32,260 nt of DNA, taken from an uncultured Christensenella sp. (GTDB taxonomy: Bacteria; Bacillota; Clostridia; Christensenellales; Borkfalkiaceae). Below, piece by piece: positions 22,954-31,478 of this stretch; position 1 is the first letter of the stretch; the number at the start of each line of letters is the position of its first letter. The position numbers and the translations under genes are program-made. The notes under the pieces were generated by a model, which saw only the letters and a program-made list of their open reading frames with translations, ran no database searches and was not told the origin of the DNA. Where the stretch lies: NCBI GenBank assembly GCA_910586365.1, contig CAJUGP010000025.1, positions 1 through 32,260 of the forward strand, in the 5' to 3' direction.

Positions 22954-24233
22954 AGAAAACGAAACACGATCAAAAAATCACGGTGGATTTCACCGAAGAA
23001 TATCCGCTTTTCACACAGGATATGAAAAAGGATTACACAATCCTCATTCCCGACATGCTGCCCTGGCATTTCGAGCTGTTTACGCACGCGATCAGGCAGG
23101 AAGGTTATCGGTGCGAGGTGCTGCATAACGAAGGCAGAGCGGTGATCGACGAGGGCTTGAAGCACCTGCATAACGATATGTGCTTCCCCGCGCTGTGCGT
23201 GTTGGGGCAGTATTTCGACGCGCTCAAAAGCGGAAAATACGACCTCGATAAAACGGCGGTGCTCATTATTCAGTCGGGCGGCGGCTGCCGCGCAAGCAAT
23301 TACATTTCTCTTTACCGTAAGGCGTTCCGCGCCGAATATCCGCAAATTCCCGTGCTTTCGCTCAACTTTGTCGGTTTGGAAAAGGGGAACGGGCTTGTTA
23401 TGTCCTTCCGTTTATTGAAAAAGCTCAGTTACGGAATATATTACGGCGATCTTATCATGTGGCTTTTCAATCAGGTGAAGCCGTACGAGCAAAACGAAGG
23501 CGACGCCGATCGGGTGCGCCTTGCCTGTATCGAGGCGATGCGTAAGGCGTACGACGACGGAAGTTATACGAAGTTCAAGCGCTGGGTAAAATATCTTTTG
23601 AACGCGTATGCCGCGGTGCCCGTCAACAAAGAAACAAAAGTGAAAGTGGGGATTGTCGGGGAAATTTACGTGAAGTATTCGCCGCTCGGCAATTCGCATT
23701 TGGAAGATTTTTTGCTTTCGGAAGGGTGTGAGCCCGTTGCGCAGCCGCTGCTCGAATTCGTGCTGTACTGTGTGATCAACGGCGTGAACGACGCGAAATT
23801 TTACGGAATTAATAAAAAATTGGCGTTTATCTACCGTTTGGCGTATAAGGTCATGTATAAAAAAGAACGGCAGATGATCAAATGGATGAAAGAACAGGGC
23901 AGATTCCAACCCTTCCATGATTTCGAGCATCTGCGTTCGTTGGGTGACAAAGTGTGCAATCAAGGCGTAAAAATGGGCGAAGGCTGGGTGATTCCCGCCG
24001 AAATGGCGGGGCTTTCCGAATCGGGCGTCGATAATATCGTGTGCGCGCAGCCCTTCGGATGCCTGCCGAACCACATTGCGGGCAAGGGTGCGACGCGCGC
24101 GGTGAAAGATCTGTATCCCGATCTGAACGTCGTGCCCGTCGATTACGACCCTTCGGCGACACGCGTCAATCAGGAAAACCGCATTAAACTGATGCTCGCC
24201 ACCGCGCGGGAAAAATTAAATCGCAACGCATGA
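22950..24233 (+). CDS. 2-hydroxyacyl-CoA dehydratase-like partner of the activase
   Basis: A 427-residue protein whose ATG overlaps the upstream stop (ATGA). It contains LPWHFELFTHAIRQEGYRCE, HNDMCFPALCVLGQYFDAL, QSGGGCRASNYI and GLSESGVDNIVCAQPFGCLP, with cysteines spaced as in the HgdB/CoA-dehydratase fold that binds a 4Fe-4S cluster. In many Firmicutes this region is, to my knowledge, the C-terminal third of a single roughly 1400-residue activase-related protein; here it is a separate, translationally coupled subunit. No HgdA-type subunit is near, so an actual dehydratase activity is not assured. Its last ten codons and stop lie in the left copy of a 40-bp direct repeat, and its original terminator now sits 6.2 kb away beyond an inserted island. 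Confidence 0.87.
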   Translation: MKKTKHDQKITVDFTEEYPLFTQDMKKDYTILIPDMLPWHFELFTHAIRQEGYRCEVLHNEGRAVIDEGLKHLHNDMCFPALCVLGQYFDALKSGKYDLDKTAVLIIQSGGGCRASNYISLYRKAFRAEYPQIPVLSLNFVGLEKGNGLVMSFRLLKKLSYGIYYGDLIMWLFNQVKPYEQNEGDADRVRLACIEAMRKAYDDGSYTKFKRWVKYLLNAYAAVPVNKETKVKVGIVGEIYVKYSPLGNSHLEDFLLSEGCEPVAQPLLEFVLYCVINGVNDAKFYGINKKLAFIYRLAYKVMYKKERQMIKWMKEQGRFQPFHDFEHLRSLGDKVCNQGVKMGEGWVIPAEMAGLSESGVDNIVCAQPFGCLPNHIAGKGATRAVKDLYPDLNVVPVDYDPSATRVNQENRIKLMLATAREKLNRNA

Positions 24234-24240
24234 AAAAACC
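24201..24240 (+). repeat. Left 40-bp direct repeat (att-like)
   Basis: Begins ACCGCGCGGG and ends TGAAAAAACC. It is identical to 30373-30412 and contains the stop codon of the upstream gene at 24231-24233. Confidence 0.93.
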
Positions 24241-24345
24241 CAACAAAGTGATCTGATTTTTGTTGAAGTTAAGATTGAGTAAAAAGAGCTGATTTATCTC
24301 AGTTCCATAGTAAATTAAAGTATACTATTTAAAAGGTGTAATTCA

Positions 24346-26799
24346 ATGCAACATAAAATTTATTGGGTAGGTCCTAGGAAGTCGGATATAAACTTTGTTA
24401 AAGATATTGAATTTTACGGCTCTATTACTATTTTTGGAGATGGTAAACAAAATAATATATCTTATTGCAACGCAGACAAAAATCGCGTAAACCACAATGT
24501 TTCGGATTCTGATGAGGATCTTTTTTTCTTAAATACCATAAAAGAGATTATAGCGAAGGATAATTCTGCGCGCTTTTACTTTTACAATCCAAATATGATT
24601 TATTATGTAGACGGTTTGGAAGAGTATAAGGATTATTTTCTTTGTGTAAATGATAAAGAGCTGATGTCGCAAACAAACAATAAGAAGTTTTTCCAAAAGT
24701 CACTCGATGGAGTTGTTCCGCTTTTGGAAAGGAAGTTTGGCGAATTTCATCGCAACAACAGCGATTACCTCAATCTTGTTGCGAGCTTTGACCGTAAATT
24801 AGACGAAAAGTGCAGGTTCATTTTCCAGGCGCCGGTATCCAGCGGGGGCAATGGGACGTATCTCATCAATAGCGATAACTTGAGTGATGCCTTATCTCAG
24901 TTAGAACCTAATAACTATATCATTTCAATATATAAAGAAAAAAATATTCCCGTAAACATTCACGCGGTTATTTTTGACGATAAGGTTTTGTTAAGTCCCG
25001 GTTCGGTTCAGCTTATGAAAGAGGATGATAACAGATTGTTGTATCGCGGTGCGGATTTCATCACTTATCGCCAGATTAATCAAGAAACCCGTGAGAAATT
25101 TGAAAGTTATGTAATCGAGGCATGTAAGGTATTCCAGTCGATGGGTTATCGCGGTGTATGCGGTATAGACGGAATGGTTTACAATACCAATAATAACGAA
25201 GAGAAAGTTGTTTTATTGGAAATGAACAACCGCTTTCAGGCATCTACAGGATTGATAGATATTGCAGCAGCCCAAGCGGGGTTGCCGTCATTACAGAAAA
25301 TCAATCTTGCCGCTTTTAACGGGCAATGGGACGAAAGTTTTTCGGCTATAAGCAAATTAGAAGTCAACTATAGCAGTTATTTTTACATTGACAATGGCAC
25401 AAAATTCCACAGCGTGCACGTTCGTGAGATTTGCAGAAAATTCGCTAAGAACAACGCGTTGGCGGATATAAACGTATTTGATATAGACGACGACGGCTAT
25501 GACGAAACGCTGCTTACTAATTCGTTAGCATATTTGTACCGAGTGATTTTTTCTACGAATATAGCCGCACTCAATGCTGAAAACTGTATTCGCATCAACG
25601 AGAATGTAAGCGAACCTTACAAAACGTTGTGGTATGATAAGATTGTAACGGGTTACGATAAGGAAACGTTAAAAGATAAGACGTTCGTGAAAGATTATTT
25701 TATTCGTCTTAAAATCGCTTTGCTTACACAAGGGGTTGTGAGAGACGAAAAGTTTTGCGAATACCTTGATTTGAACAACAAAAGCGTTCGCCCTGCAACG
25801 AACAATGCGATAGATATTAAAATCGATATACCGAAGGATATCGCAGGAGAAAGCCTAAAAAGATATCTCGTTATCAATACGCCTGTCGATATTAAGTTTG
25901 TAGAGTTTTCGCCGTTCACGCTTACGAGAGAAAACGATAAAAATTATATTTATTACTATGGAAGGAAACTCACGCAAATTGATGAAACATATGATAAAGA
26001 TTTTTTAAGTACAAACAAGGTTGACGGTATTGACTATGATCAAGTCGCTTTCCTGTCTACCGACAGGTTGCGCGTACATATTACAAACTCTTGCGTTTAT
26101 AAAAAAGACAAGCGCACGGAATGTAAGTTCTGTAATATCAAGGCGCAGAAAGAAGATTTGCCGTTGAGCGTGATAGATAAAGTCGTAAAGGACTATTGTA
26201 CTCATGCAAAGGAATTGGGGTTAAAACATTTTCTTATCGGCGGACAAACCGCGGCGGCGCTGGACCACGACAAGATAGTCAGCGTTGTAAAAATAATACG
26301 TAAATACGCTGCTTACGCCGACATATATGCAATGATTGTTCCTTATCCCGAAAAAACAATCTTGTCAATGTACAATGCGGGAATGAATCAGATTTCCTGC
26401 AATTTGGAAGTGTACGACGATGAAATAGCAAAGCGTTATTGCCCCGGTAAGCGCATGGTAACAAAAAACGAGTATATAAAGCGTTTGAGATTTGCCACGA
26501 CTTTGATGGGACGCAGCGGTGCTGTGCGTAGCATGCTGATTGTCGGTTTGGAATCATTTGATTCATTGAAGAAAGGCATAGAGGAATTGACGGCAAACGG
26601 TATTCAACCGATTCTTTCGATTTTCAGACCCTTGCCCGATACAGAACTCAACTATCTGTGCGCTCCGTCTATGCTTGAGCTTTACGAAATCTATATTCAA
26701 TCTCAGCAAATTTGCAAAGAGCATGGTCTACTCTTGGGGCCGCAATGCGTCAACTGTCAGAACAACACTTTGGCTTTGCCGTATTGGATGGAAAGCTAA
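24346..26799 (+). CDS. ATP-grasp / radical SAM fusion protein
   Basis: An 817-residue cytoplasmic protein with two enzyme modules. The N-terminal half (about 1-340) looks like an ATP-grasp ligase: a pre-ATP-grasp region, the nucleotide lysine/glycine loop FIFQAPVSSGGNGTYLI (about 159-175), RGVCGIDGMVYN and the metal-binding LLEMNNRFQAST (about 291-302). A middle region of about 230 residues is unassigned. From about 565 a radical-SAM barrel follows: RVHITNSC then C593 and C596, giving Cx9CxxC (C583, C593, C596) instead of the usual CxxxCxxC; HFLIGGQT in the SAM-binding position; CNLEVYDDEIAKRYCPGK; and a C-terminal C801-VN-C804 pair. AAGGTG lies 8 nt before the ATG. It is probably co-transcribed with the membrane protein downstream. 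ATP-grasp enzymes join carboxylates to amines, so peptide or nucleotide modification is plausible, but the substrate is unknown. Confidence 0.75.
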   Translation: MQHKIYWVGPRKSDINFVKDIEFYGSITIFGDGKQNNISYCNADKNRVNHNVSDSDEDLFFLNTIKEIIAKDNSARFYFYNPNMIYYVDGLEEYKDYFLCVNDKELMSQTNNKKFFQKSLDGVVPLLERKFGEFHRNNSDYLNLVASFDRKLDEKCRFIFQAPVSSGGNGTYLINSDNLSDALSQLEPNNYIISIYKEKNIPVNIHAVIFDDKVLLSPGSVQLMKEDDNRLLYRGADFITYRQINQETREKFESYVIEACKVFQSMGYRGVCGIDGMVYNTNNNEEKVVLLEMNNRFQASTGLIDIAAAQAGLPSLQKINLAAFNGQWDESFSAISKLEVNYSSYFYIDNGTKFHSVHVREICRKFAKNNALADINVFDIDDDGYDETLLTNSLAYLYRVIFSTNIAALNAENCIRINENVSEPYKTLWYDKIVTGYDKETLKDKTFVKDYFIRLKIALLTQGVVRDEKFCEYLDLNNKSVRPATNNAIDIKIDIPKDIAGESLKRYLVINTPVDIKFVEFSPFTLTRENDKNYIYYYGRKLTQIDETYDKDFLSTNKVDGIDYDQVAFLSTDRLRVHITNSCVYKKDKRTECKFCNIKAQKEDLPLSVIDKVVKDYCTHAKELGLKHFLIGGQTAAALDHDKIVSVVKIIRKYAAYADIYAMIVPYPEKTILSMYNAGMNQISCNLEVYDDEIAKRYCPGKRMVTKNEYIKRLRFATTLMGRSGAVRSMLIVGLESFDSLKKGIEELTANGIQPILSIFRPLPDTELNYLCAPSMLELYEIYIQSQQICKEHGLLLGPQCVNCQNNTLALPYWMES

Positions 26800-26828
26800 T
26801 CAGTTCAATTACAAAAGAGGAATATGAT

Positions 26829-29800
26829 ATGGGAAACGACAATAAAAAGATTAAGGGCAAGGAAAGCAAAGTTAAAAGTCTTTTTACAAGATATAAAAGA
26901 AGCGGATACCTCGTAATATCTTTAATTGCGTTCGTTATAGCTTCCATGGTAATAGTGGGTATAGCAGTTTGTAAACACCTTGACGGGTATGTTTTTACAA
27001 GTGTATTGAATAATATTACCATAATGCTGATAACCACGATCGCTACGCTTATAGGATTATATGTGACGGCGTATATTTTTCTGAATGATTCACTTAAAGT
27101 ACGGGTAAAAGAAGATCCTACAGTCGGCGATGCAGTCCGTTCCATACTAACGCTCTACCGTAAAAACATGATTTGTATTGCCGTAGGGTCAATTATAACA
27201 ATTGTTTGGGGCGTGGTAATGAATTTATTACACGATTCCGGAGTAAGTCTGGAACAGGTAAAGGTTGCTTTAACCGACAGAAAATGGGCTGTTTTCCTCA
27301 TGTACGTAGGCGCGTCTATTTTTGTTATAATTTGGATTATACTTTGCAGTCGAGAAATAACGGACAGCGACGGACTTATTTACCGTTACTCCGTAAAAAA
27401 CCGTGATTTGTGCAGAAGTTTTATTGTTAAACAATATAATAAAATTTTAAGTGGAGCAGAGCTTTCTGATCAATCCGCATTTGATGACGATAATTGGATT
27501 ACAAAGTGCAGCGGCGACGAAATACTTGATAAATTTTCTCAAGATAAATATAAATATACCCTTAACGCTGCTTATATAAAAGCAAATAAAGACGGCGATA
27601 TTATTGACATTAACGGCGATTTATCCGATGAACTGTTCGGCAGATACGAAATTGAATTAGGTAAGATTGTTCGACTTTTGGAAAATATGATTGGGCGTAT
27701 AAGCGACAATAATATCGATAAGTCGATTATGAACAACGAATATCGTAACGAAAGTTTGAAAAACGGATTTATGTGGCTGTATGCGCAGTATGCAAATACG
27801 AATGAGGATACGAAATCGGATACGAAATCGGATACGAAAGCGGATAAGAAATCGGAGAAGCGGCGTCCCAAGGCAAATCTTATTGATGTGCGCGATGCAA
27901 AGCGTTTTTTGGATCATATAAAATATAAAATTATAACCGACGCTACGTTTGAACGGCGACCTTTTAATAATAGCGAAGTTGAAAGGGTGTTTGATCGGGT
28001 TGTAATGGCATTTGAAAACAGAAGGTTCAATAGCGATAAAGAAAAAAACTCCGTAGGTAAGCGTGATTTAATTGATAAATATAAACAGGATACGGGGGTA
28101 ATTATAAACGAATTTTTTAATGGGTATAAGGCTGTAGTGGGATATCGGGATGCCATGATTCATCTTACCCGTTTTGATACCAAAAAGAATAAGCTGGGCG
28201 AATACAAGCTAAGAACAAGGGGATCGCGTAAAGATAACAATATCGTTGCCGTGCTTAACTATGCAATAGTATTGAAGCGTGTATTGTTAGATCGGTTTAT
28301 GTCGTTTGTAAGAACGGATAAGTTAAGCCTTGGTAATAGCATTATGGATAAGGGTTGGTTCAATTATTCCGAATTGTCTGATAGCAATTTTACACATTCA
28401 TCCTTTAGGTATATTTGCATGGAAAACGCCATTGTGCGCGATTGCGATTTGTCTACGTGCAGTTTTGTTTTAGCCGATGCAAGCAACACGGATTTTACCA
28501 AATCTAATTTCAGTTATTCCGATCTTACGGGTATGGACTTGACAGATGCAAAACTCAATTCTGCACAAATGAATTCTGTTATTTTGCGTGATCAACGAGT
28601 TGATTCATATGATAAAGGTTTGACCGATCTCATCAATTCTATTACGTATATAGAAAGCAAGGATATAGAGAAAGGAAGTGCTATTGACGCTCTTCGACGC
28701 AAAAAACATAAAGATATTTCCGCCCAAAATATGCGTCGTATAGAATGGAAAATTAATACCTTCAATGCAACGTCTGAACAAAATGGGCAGGTATATGATT
28801 TAAACGAACGATACAGGGACGAGTTTGAAAAGTTAAGGAATGCAGAAGGATTAAGGAGTTTAGGTGTAAATGTCTTAGAGCGCTTTAACAGCGAGCTTAT
28901 CGATTTGGATAACCAGAATAAAGTTGACGTCAATATCCTGATATACGACGAATCTAAAAATTTTACAGGTTCTTCGGTATTAAACGAATCGTATGATTAT
29001 TTAATGGGAACCCTTAAAGGGGATAGCGCAGATTCAATAGAAAGCGATGGCGCCAAGGCTATGCTTGAAAAATATATCAATTATCGTAAATACAGTAAAA
29101 TTGATAAAGATTTATTTGATAATTTTGATACATATCGAATAGCGGAAGTAAAATTGAAAACACCGGAAGATGCCGTAACTTGTAAAGAGCACCGTGAAAA
29201 TGGTTACGGAAAGATTTATTTTCGCGTAGCAGTTTTGGAATCTGCCTCGGTAAATGACGTTTCTATGCCCAATACAGATTTCAGCTTTGTAAATGCTCGA
29301 TCAGCTTCATTCAAAGACTCCGATTTGAGTTACTCTGATATGTACAACACTGACGCTAGAAATGCAATGTTTGAAAGAGCAAACTTGGCTTCTCTTGATG
29401 CGTATAAAGCGAACTTTGACGAAGCGAACTTTAACGCAGCAAACCTTATAGGTGCAAACTTTGTGGATTGTTCGCTTAACAGCGTCAATTTCAAAAAAGC
29501 TTTAATGCTGAACAGTATATTTGTCAAGTCCCGCGAAGCCTGCAAGGCGGAAGAGGATATTGGACAGGGCGAAAACATACCCATATATCTTTTAAGAATT
29601 TTACGTACTAAAAATATGACTCGCGGAGGACAGGAAGGCGCTCAACGCCTGATGGCAGATATAGAAAATGCTAAAATGGTTTCGGAGATAAAAAATTTCG
29701 ACAAGGAAAGTATGGTGTCCTGTTTTGATAGCGATTTCTCCGAAGTACTTGCAAATCGCATTATAATACTTAATCTCAATATGTTGCGCAGCAAATATAT

Positions 29801-30353
29801 AAAGGCAGATATGACTTCGGCGTTTATATACAATTCGGTTATGATTTATAGCGATATGACAGAAGCTAATTTATCTAATGCGATAATCATGGGATGTGCG
29901 TTTCACCAAGCCGATTGCTATAAAATAGACTTGCAAAAAGCAATCATATATGCATGCGAATTTACCAATGCAAATTTGAGCGAATCCACAATAAATGCGG
30001 CGATCGTGTCCAGGTGTAATTTTGATCAAAGCAATCTAAATAAGGTTAATTTCACAAGGTCTAAGGTTAACAATAGTTCCTTTGTTAATTGTAGTTTCAA
30101 GGGCATCAATTTGGCGGGAACGAAATTCTCGAATTGCATTTTCTGTGATATAGATTTTTCTGAGGCAATAGGGCTCTCGGAGGTGGAATTTGACAACTGC
30201 GCTTTCCAAATTGGCAATTCTGTAAAGGGAGAGACTCAGTTTATGCTAACTGAGAAAGTTGAAAACGGTAATGTGGTGTTAAATGCTAAGGAAAATGAGA
30301 ATGAAGGATTTGATGTAACTAGATATGAAACAAGAAAAAAAATAGATGGGTAA
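26829..30353 (+). CDS. Four-helix membrane protein with three pentapeptide-repeat blocks
   Basis: A 1174-residue protein. Four membrane segments lie at residues about 27-48, 61-85, 113-134 and 153-173. A helical region contains a 12-nt tandem repeat in DNA (near 27807-27855) encoding KSDTKSDTKADKKSEK. Three pentapeptide-repeat blocks follow: about 515-580 (LADASNTDFTKSNFSYSDLT), 804-898 (ARNAMFERANLASLDAYKAN) and 988-1124 (NANLSESTINAAIVSRCNFD). Such A(D/N)LXX repeats fold into a right-handed quadrilateral beta helix. The ATG at 26829 is preceded by AGAGGA at 9 nt; the ORF extends upstream into the previous gene without support. It follows the ATP-grasp/radical-SAM gene by 29 nt. The N-terminal anchor and large cytosolic sensor-like body suggest a membrane effector or scaffold. 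Function unknown. Confidence 0.78.
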   Translation: MGNDNKKIKGKESKVKSLFTRYKRSGYLVISLIAFVIASMVIVGIAVCKHLDGYVFTSVLNNITIMLITTIATLIGLYVTAYIFLNDSLKVRVKEDPTVGDAVRSILTLYRKNMICIAVGSIITIVWGVVMNLLHDSGVSLEQVKVALTDRKWAVFLMYVGASIFVIIWIILCSREITDSDGLIYRYSVKNRDLCRSFIVKQYNKILSGAELSDQSAFDDDNWITKCSGDEILDKFSQDKYKYTLNAAYIKANKDGDIIDINGDLSDELFGRYEIELGKIVRLLENMIGRISDNNIDKSIMNNEYRNESLKNGFMWLYAQYANTNEDTKSDTKSDTKADKKSEKRRPKANLIDVRDAKRFLDHIKYKIITDATFERRPFNNSEVERVFDRVVMAFENRRFNSDKEKNSVGKRDLIDKYKQDTGVIINEFFNGYKAVVGYRDAMIHLTRFDTKKNKLGEYKLRTRGSRKDNNIVAVLNYAIVLKRVLLDRFMSFVRTDKLSLGNSIMDKGWFNYSELSDSNFTHSSFRYICMENAIVRDCDLSTCSFVLADASNTDFTKSNFSYSDLTGMDLTDAKLNSAQMNSVILRDQRVDSYDKGLTDLINSITYIESKDIEKGSAIDALRRKKHKDISAQNMRRIEWKINTFNATSEQNGQVYDLNERYRDEFEKLRNAEGLRSLGVNVLERFNSELIDLDNQNKVDVNILIYDESKNFTGSSVLNESYDYLMGTLKGDSADSIESDGAKAMLEKYINYRKYSKIDKDLFDNFDTYRIAEVKLKTPEDAVTCKEHRENGYGKIYFRVAVLESASVNDVSMPNTDFSFVNARSASFKDSDLSYSDMYNTDARNAMFERANLASLDAYKANFDEANFNAANLIGANFVDCSLNSVNFKKALMLNSIFVKSREACKAEEDIGQGENIPIYLLRILRTKNMTRGGQEGAQRLMADIENAKMVSEIKNFDKESMVSCFDSDFSEVLANRIIILNLNMLRSKYIKADMTSAFIYNSVMIYSDMTEANLSNAIIMGCAFHQADCYKIDLQKAIIYACEFTNANLSESTINAAIVSRCNFDQSNLNKVNFTRSKVNNSSFVNCSFKGINLAGTKFSNCIFCDIDFSEAIGLSEVEFDNCAFQIGNSVKGETQFMLTEKVENGNVVLNAKENENEGFDVTRYETRKKIDG

Positions 30354-30372
30354 ATTATGAGGTTTCCGTGCT

Positions 30373-30412
30373 ACCGCGCGGGAAAAATTAAATCGCAACG
30401 CATGAAAAAACC
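30373..30412 (+). repeat. Right 40-bp direct repeat (att-like)
   Basis: Identical to 24201-24240. The preceding bases (CT versus CC) add a further imperfect match. It ends at the base of the terminator stem. Confidence 0.93.
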
Positions 30413-30434
30413 TGCCGAAAGGCAGGCTTTTTTT
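30403..30434. terminator. Bidirectional terminator, originally of the activase operon
   Basis: CCTGCC (30411-30416) pairs with GGCAGG (30421-30426) over a GAAA loop. An A run precedes and a T run follows, so it serves the plus strand and also the convergent GH43 gene. Confidence 0.9.
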
Positions 30435-31440
30435 ATGCGTTAATGTTTTTTTGCTTTTCGTTTTCAAAGGGCGTGTTGTAGAGGTGCGCGGGGTCGGGAA
30501 CAAAGAGGGGCGCGCCGTCTTTGCCGAACTGCACCTTCATGACGTGCGCGTGGCGGTTGTGATCGTCTAAGGGATCGCCCGTAATCTTTTCGTAATTGCG
30601 GAAGTGCAGCAGCGTGATGACTTCGCCGTCGTCGCCCGTCGTAAAGGAGTTGTGCCCCGGTCCGTAAATTTGCAGCGATTCGTCGGTTTTCATTACGGGA
30701 TAGCGCGATTTTACCCAACGGCGCGGATCGAGCAGATCGTCGTTTTCGTCGATCGAAAGCAGCCCCATGCAATAGCACGCGCCCGTCGCCGAGGCGGAAA
30801 ACGTGCAGTAAATTCTGCCGTTGTTTTTGAGCACGGCGGGACCTTCGTTTACCCAGAAACCGCCTTGCCGTTCCCAATCGTAGTCGGGCGTCGTCAGCAA
30901 AACGAGCACGGTTTTGAGTTTGACGGGCGATTCCATTTCCGCAATATAGAGATTGGAAATGGGGGTGGGGGCTTCTTCCGTGCCGAATTTCTGCGCCCAA
31001 ATCGCATACCATTTCTTTTTATGCTCGAACACCGTCATGTCGAGCGAAAAATCGGTGAAGGAATATTCGTCGCCGTCGGCGGGCTGCATCATGCCGCCTT
31101 CCACCCATTCGTCTTTCATGGGATCGTCGCCCGTGCAGATAAGCGCATAGGGGCGGATCTTCCAAATTTCGGGAATATGCCCCGCGGCAAAATAAATAAC
31201 CCATTTGCCCATAACGTAATGCAGTTCGGGCGCCCAGATATGGCAGGCAAGCTCTCCCGATTCATGCTTTGTCCACACGACGCGCGCCTCTGCCTGCGCG
31301 ATTCCGTTTACGGTATCGGCGCAACGCAGTTCGATGCGGTCGTATTCGGGACAGGTTGCGGTGAAATAATACTTTCCGTTGTGTTTGCACAGATACGGAT
31401 CGGCGCGCTGCAAGACGAGCGGCGAAAGATACGGCTTCAT
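30433..31440 (-). CDS. Glycoside hydrolase family 43-type protein
   Basis: A 335-residue five-bladed beta-propeller glycosidase of the GH43 type, which typically removes arabinose or xylose from plant polysaccharide side chains. The three expected acids are visible: Asp in LQRADPYLCKHNGKYYFTAT (base), Asp in FSLDMTVFEHKKKWYAIWAQ (pKa modulator) and Glu in VNEGPAVLKNNGRIYCTFSA (acid). HIWAPELHYVMGKWVIYFAA and GPGHNSFTTGDDGE are further GH43 segments. There is no signal peptide, so it should act in the cytoplasm on imported oligosaccharides. The start at 31440 follows GGGGAG; the longer ORF upstream is translated repeat DNA. The exact specificity cannot be read. Confidence 0.9.
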   Translation of the reverse strand: MKPYLSPLVLQRADPYLCKHNGKYYFTATCPEYDRIELRCADTVNGIAQAEARVVWTKHESGELACHIWAPELHYVMGKWVIYFAAGHIPEIWKIRPYALICTGDDPMKDEWVEGGMMQPADGDEYSFTDFSLDMTVFEHKKKWYAIWAQKFGTEEAPTPISNLYIAEMESPVKLKTVLVLLTTPDYDWERQGGFWVNEGPAVLKNNGRIYCTFSASATGACYCMGLLSIDENDDLLDPRRWVKSRYPVMKTDESLQIYGPGHNSFTTGDDGEVITLLHFRNYEKITGDPLDDHNRHAHVMKVQFGKDGAPLFVPDPAHLYNTPFENEKQKNINA

Positions 31441-31478
31441 AAAAAACTCCCCAATGTTTTTATTTGTTTTGTTTGTGT

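Larger units (their letters stand above)
24201..30412. mobile_element. 6.2-kb AT-rich genomic island bounded by a 40-bp direct repeat
   Basis: The 40 nt at 24201-24240 recur exactly at 30373-30412. Between the copies the DNA is much more AT-rich than on either side and carries two genes on the plus strand. The left copy encodes the last residues (TAREKLNRNA) and stop of the host gene. Right after the right copy is the hairpin and T tract that should terminate that gene. This is the layout of site-specific integration at a gene 3' end, with the gene end restored. No integrase, transposase or relaxase is present, so the island would need help in trans or has lost its own enzyme. A 7-bp hairpin CAACAAA/TTTGTTG (24241-24264) abuts the left copy. 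Confidence 0.85.

Noticed and set aside
24241..24264. Terminator at the left edge of the island
   Set aside because: The CAACAAA/TTTGTTG stem is short and AT-rich with no following T tract, so termination is doubtful.
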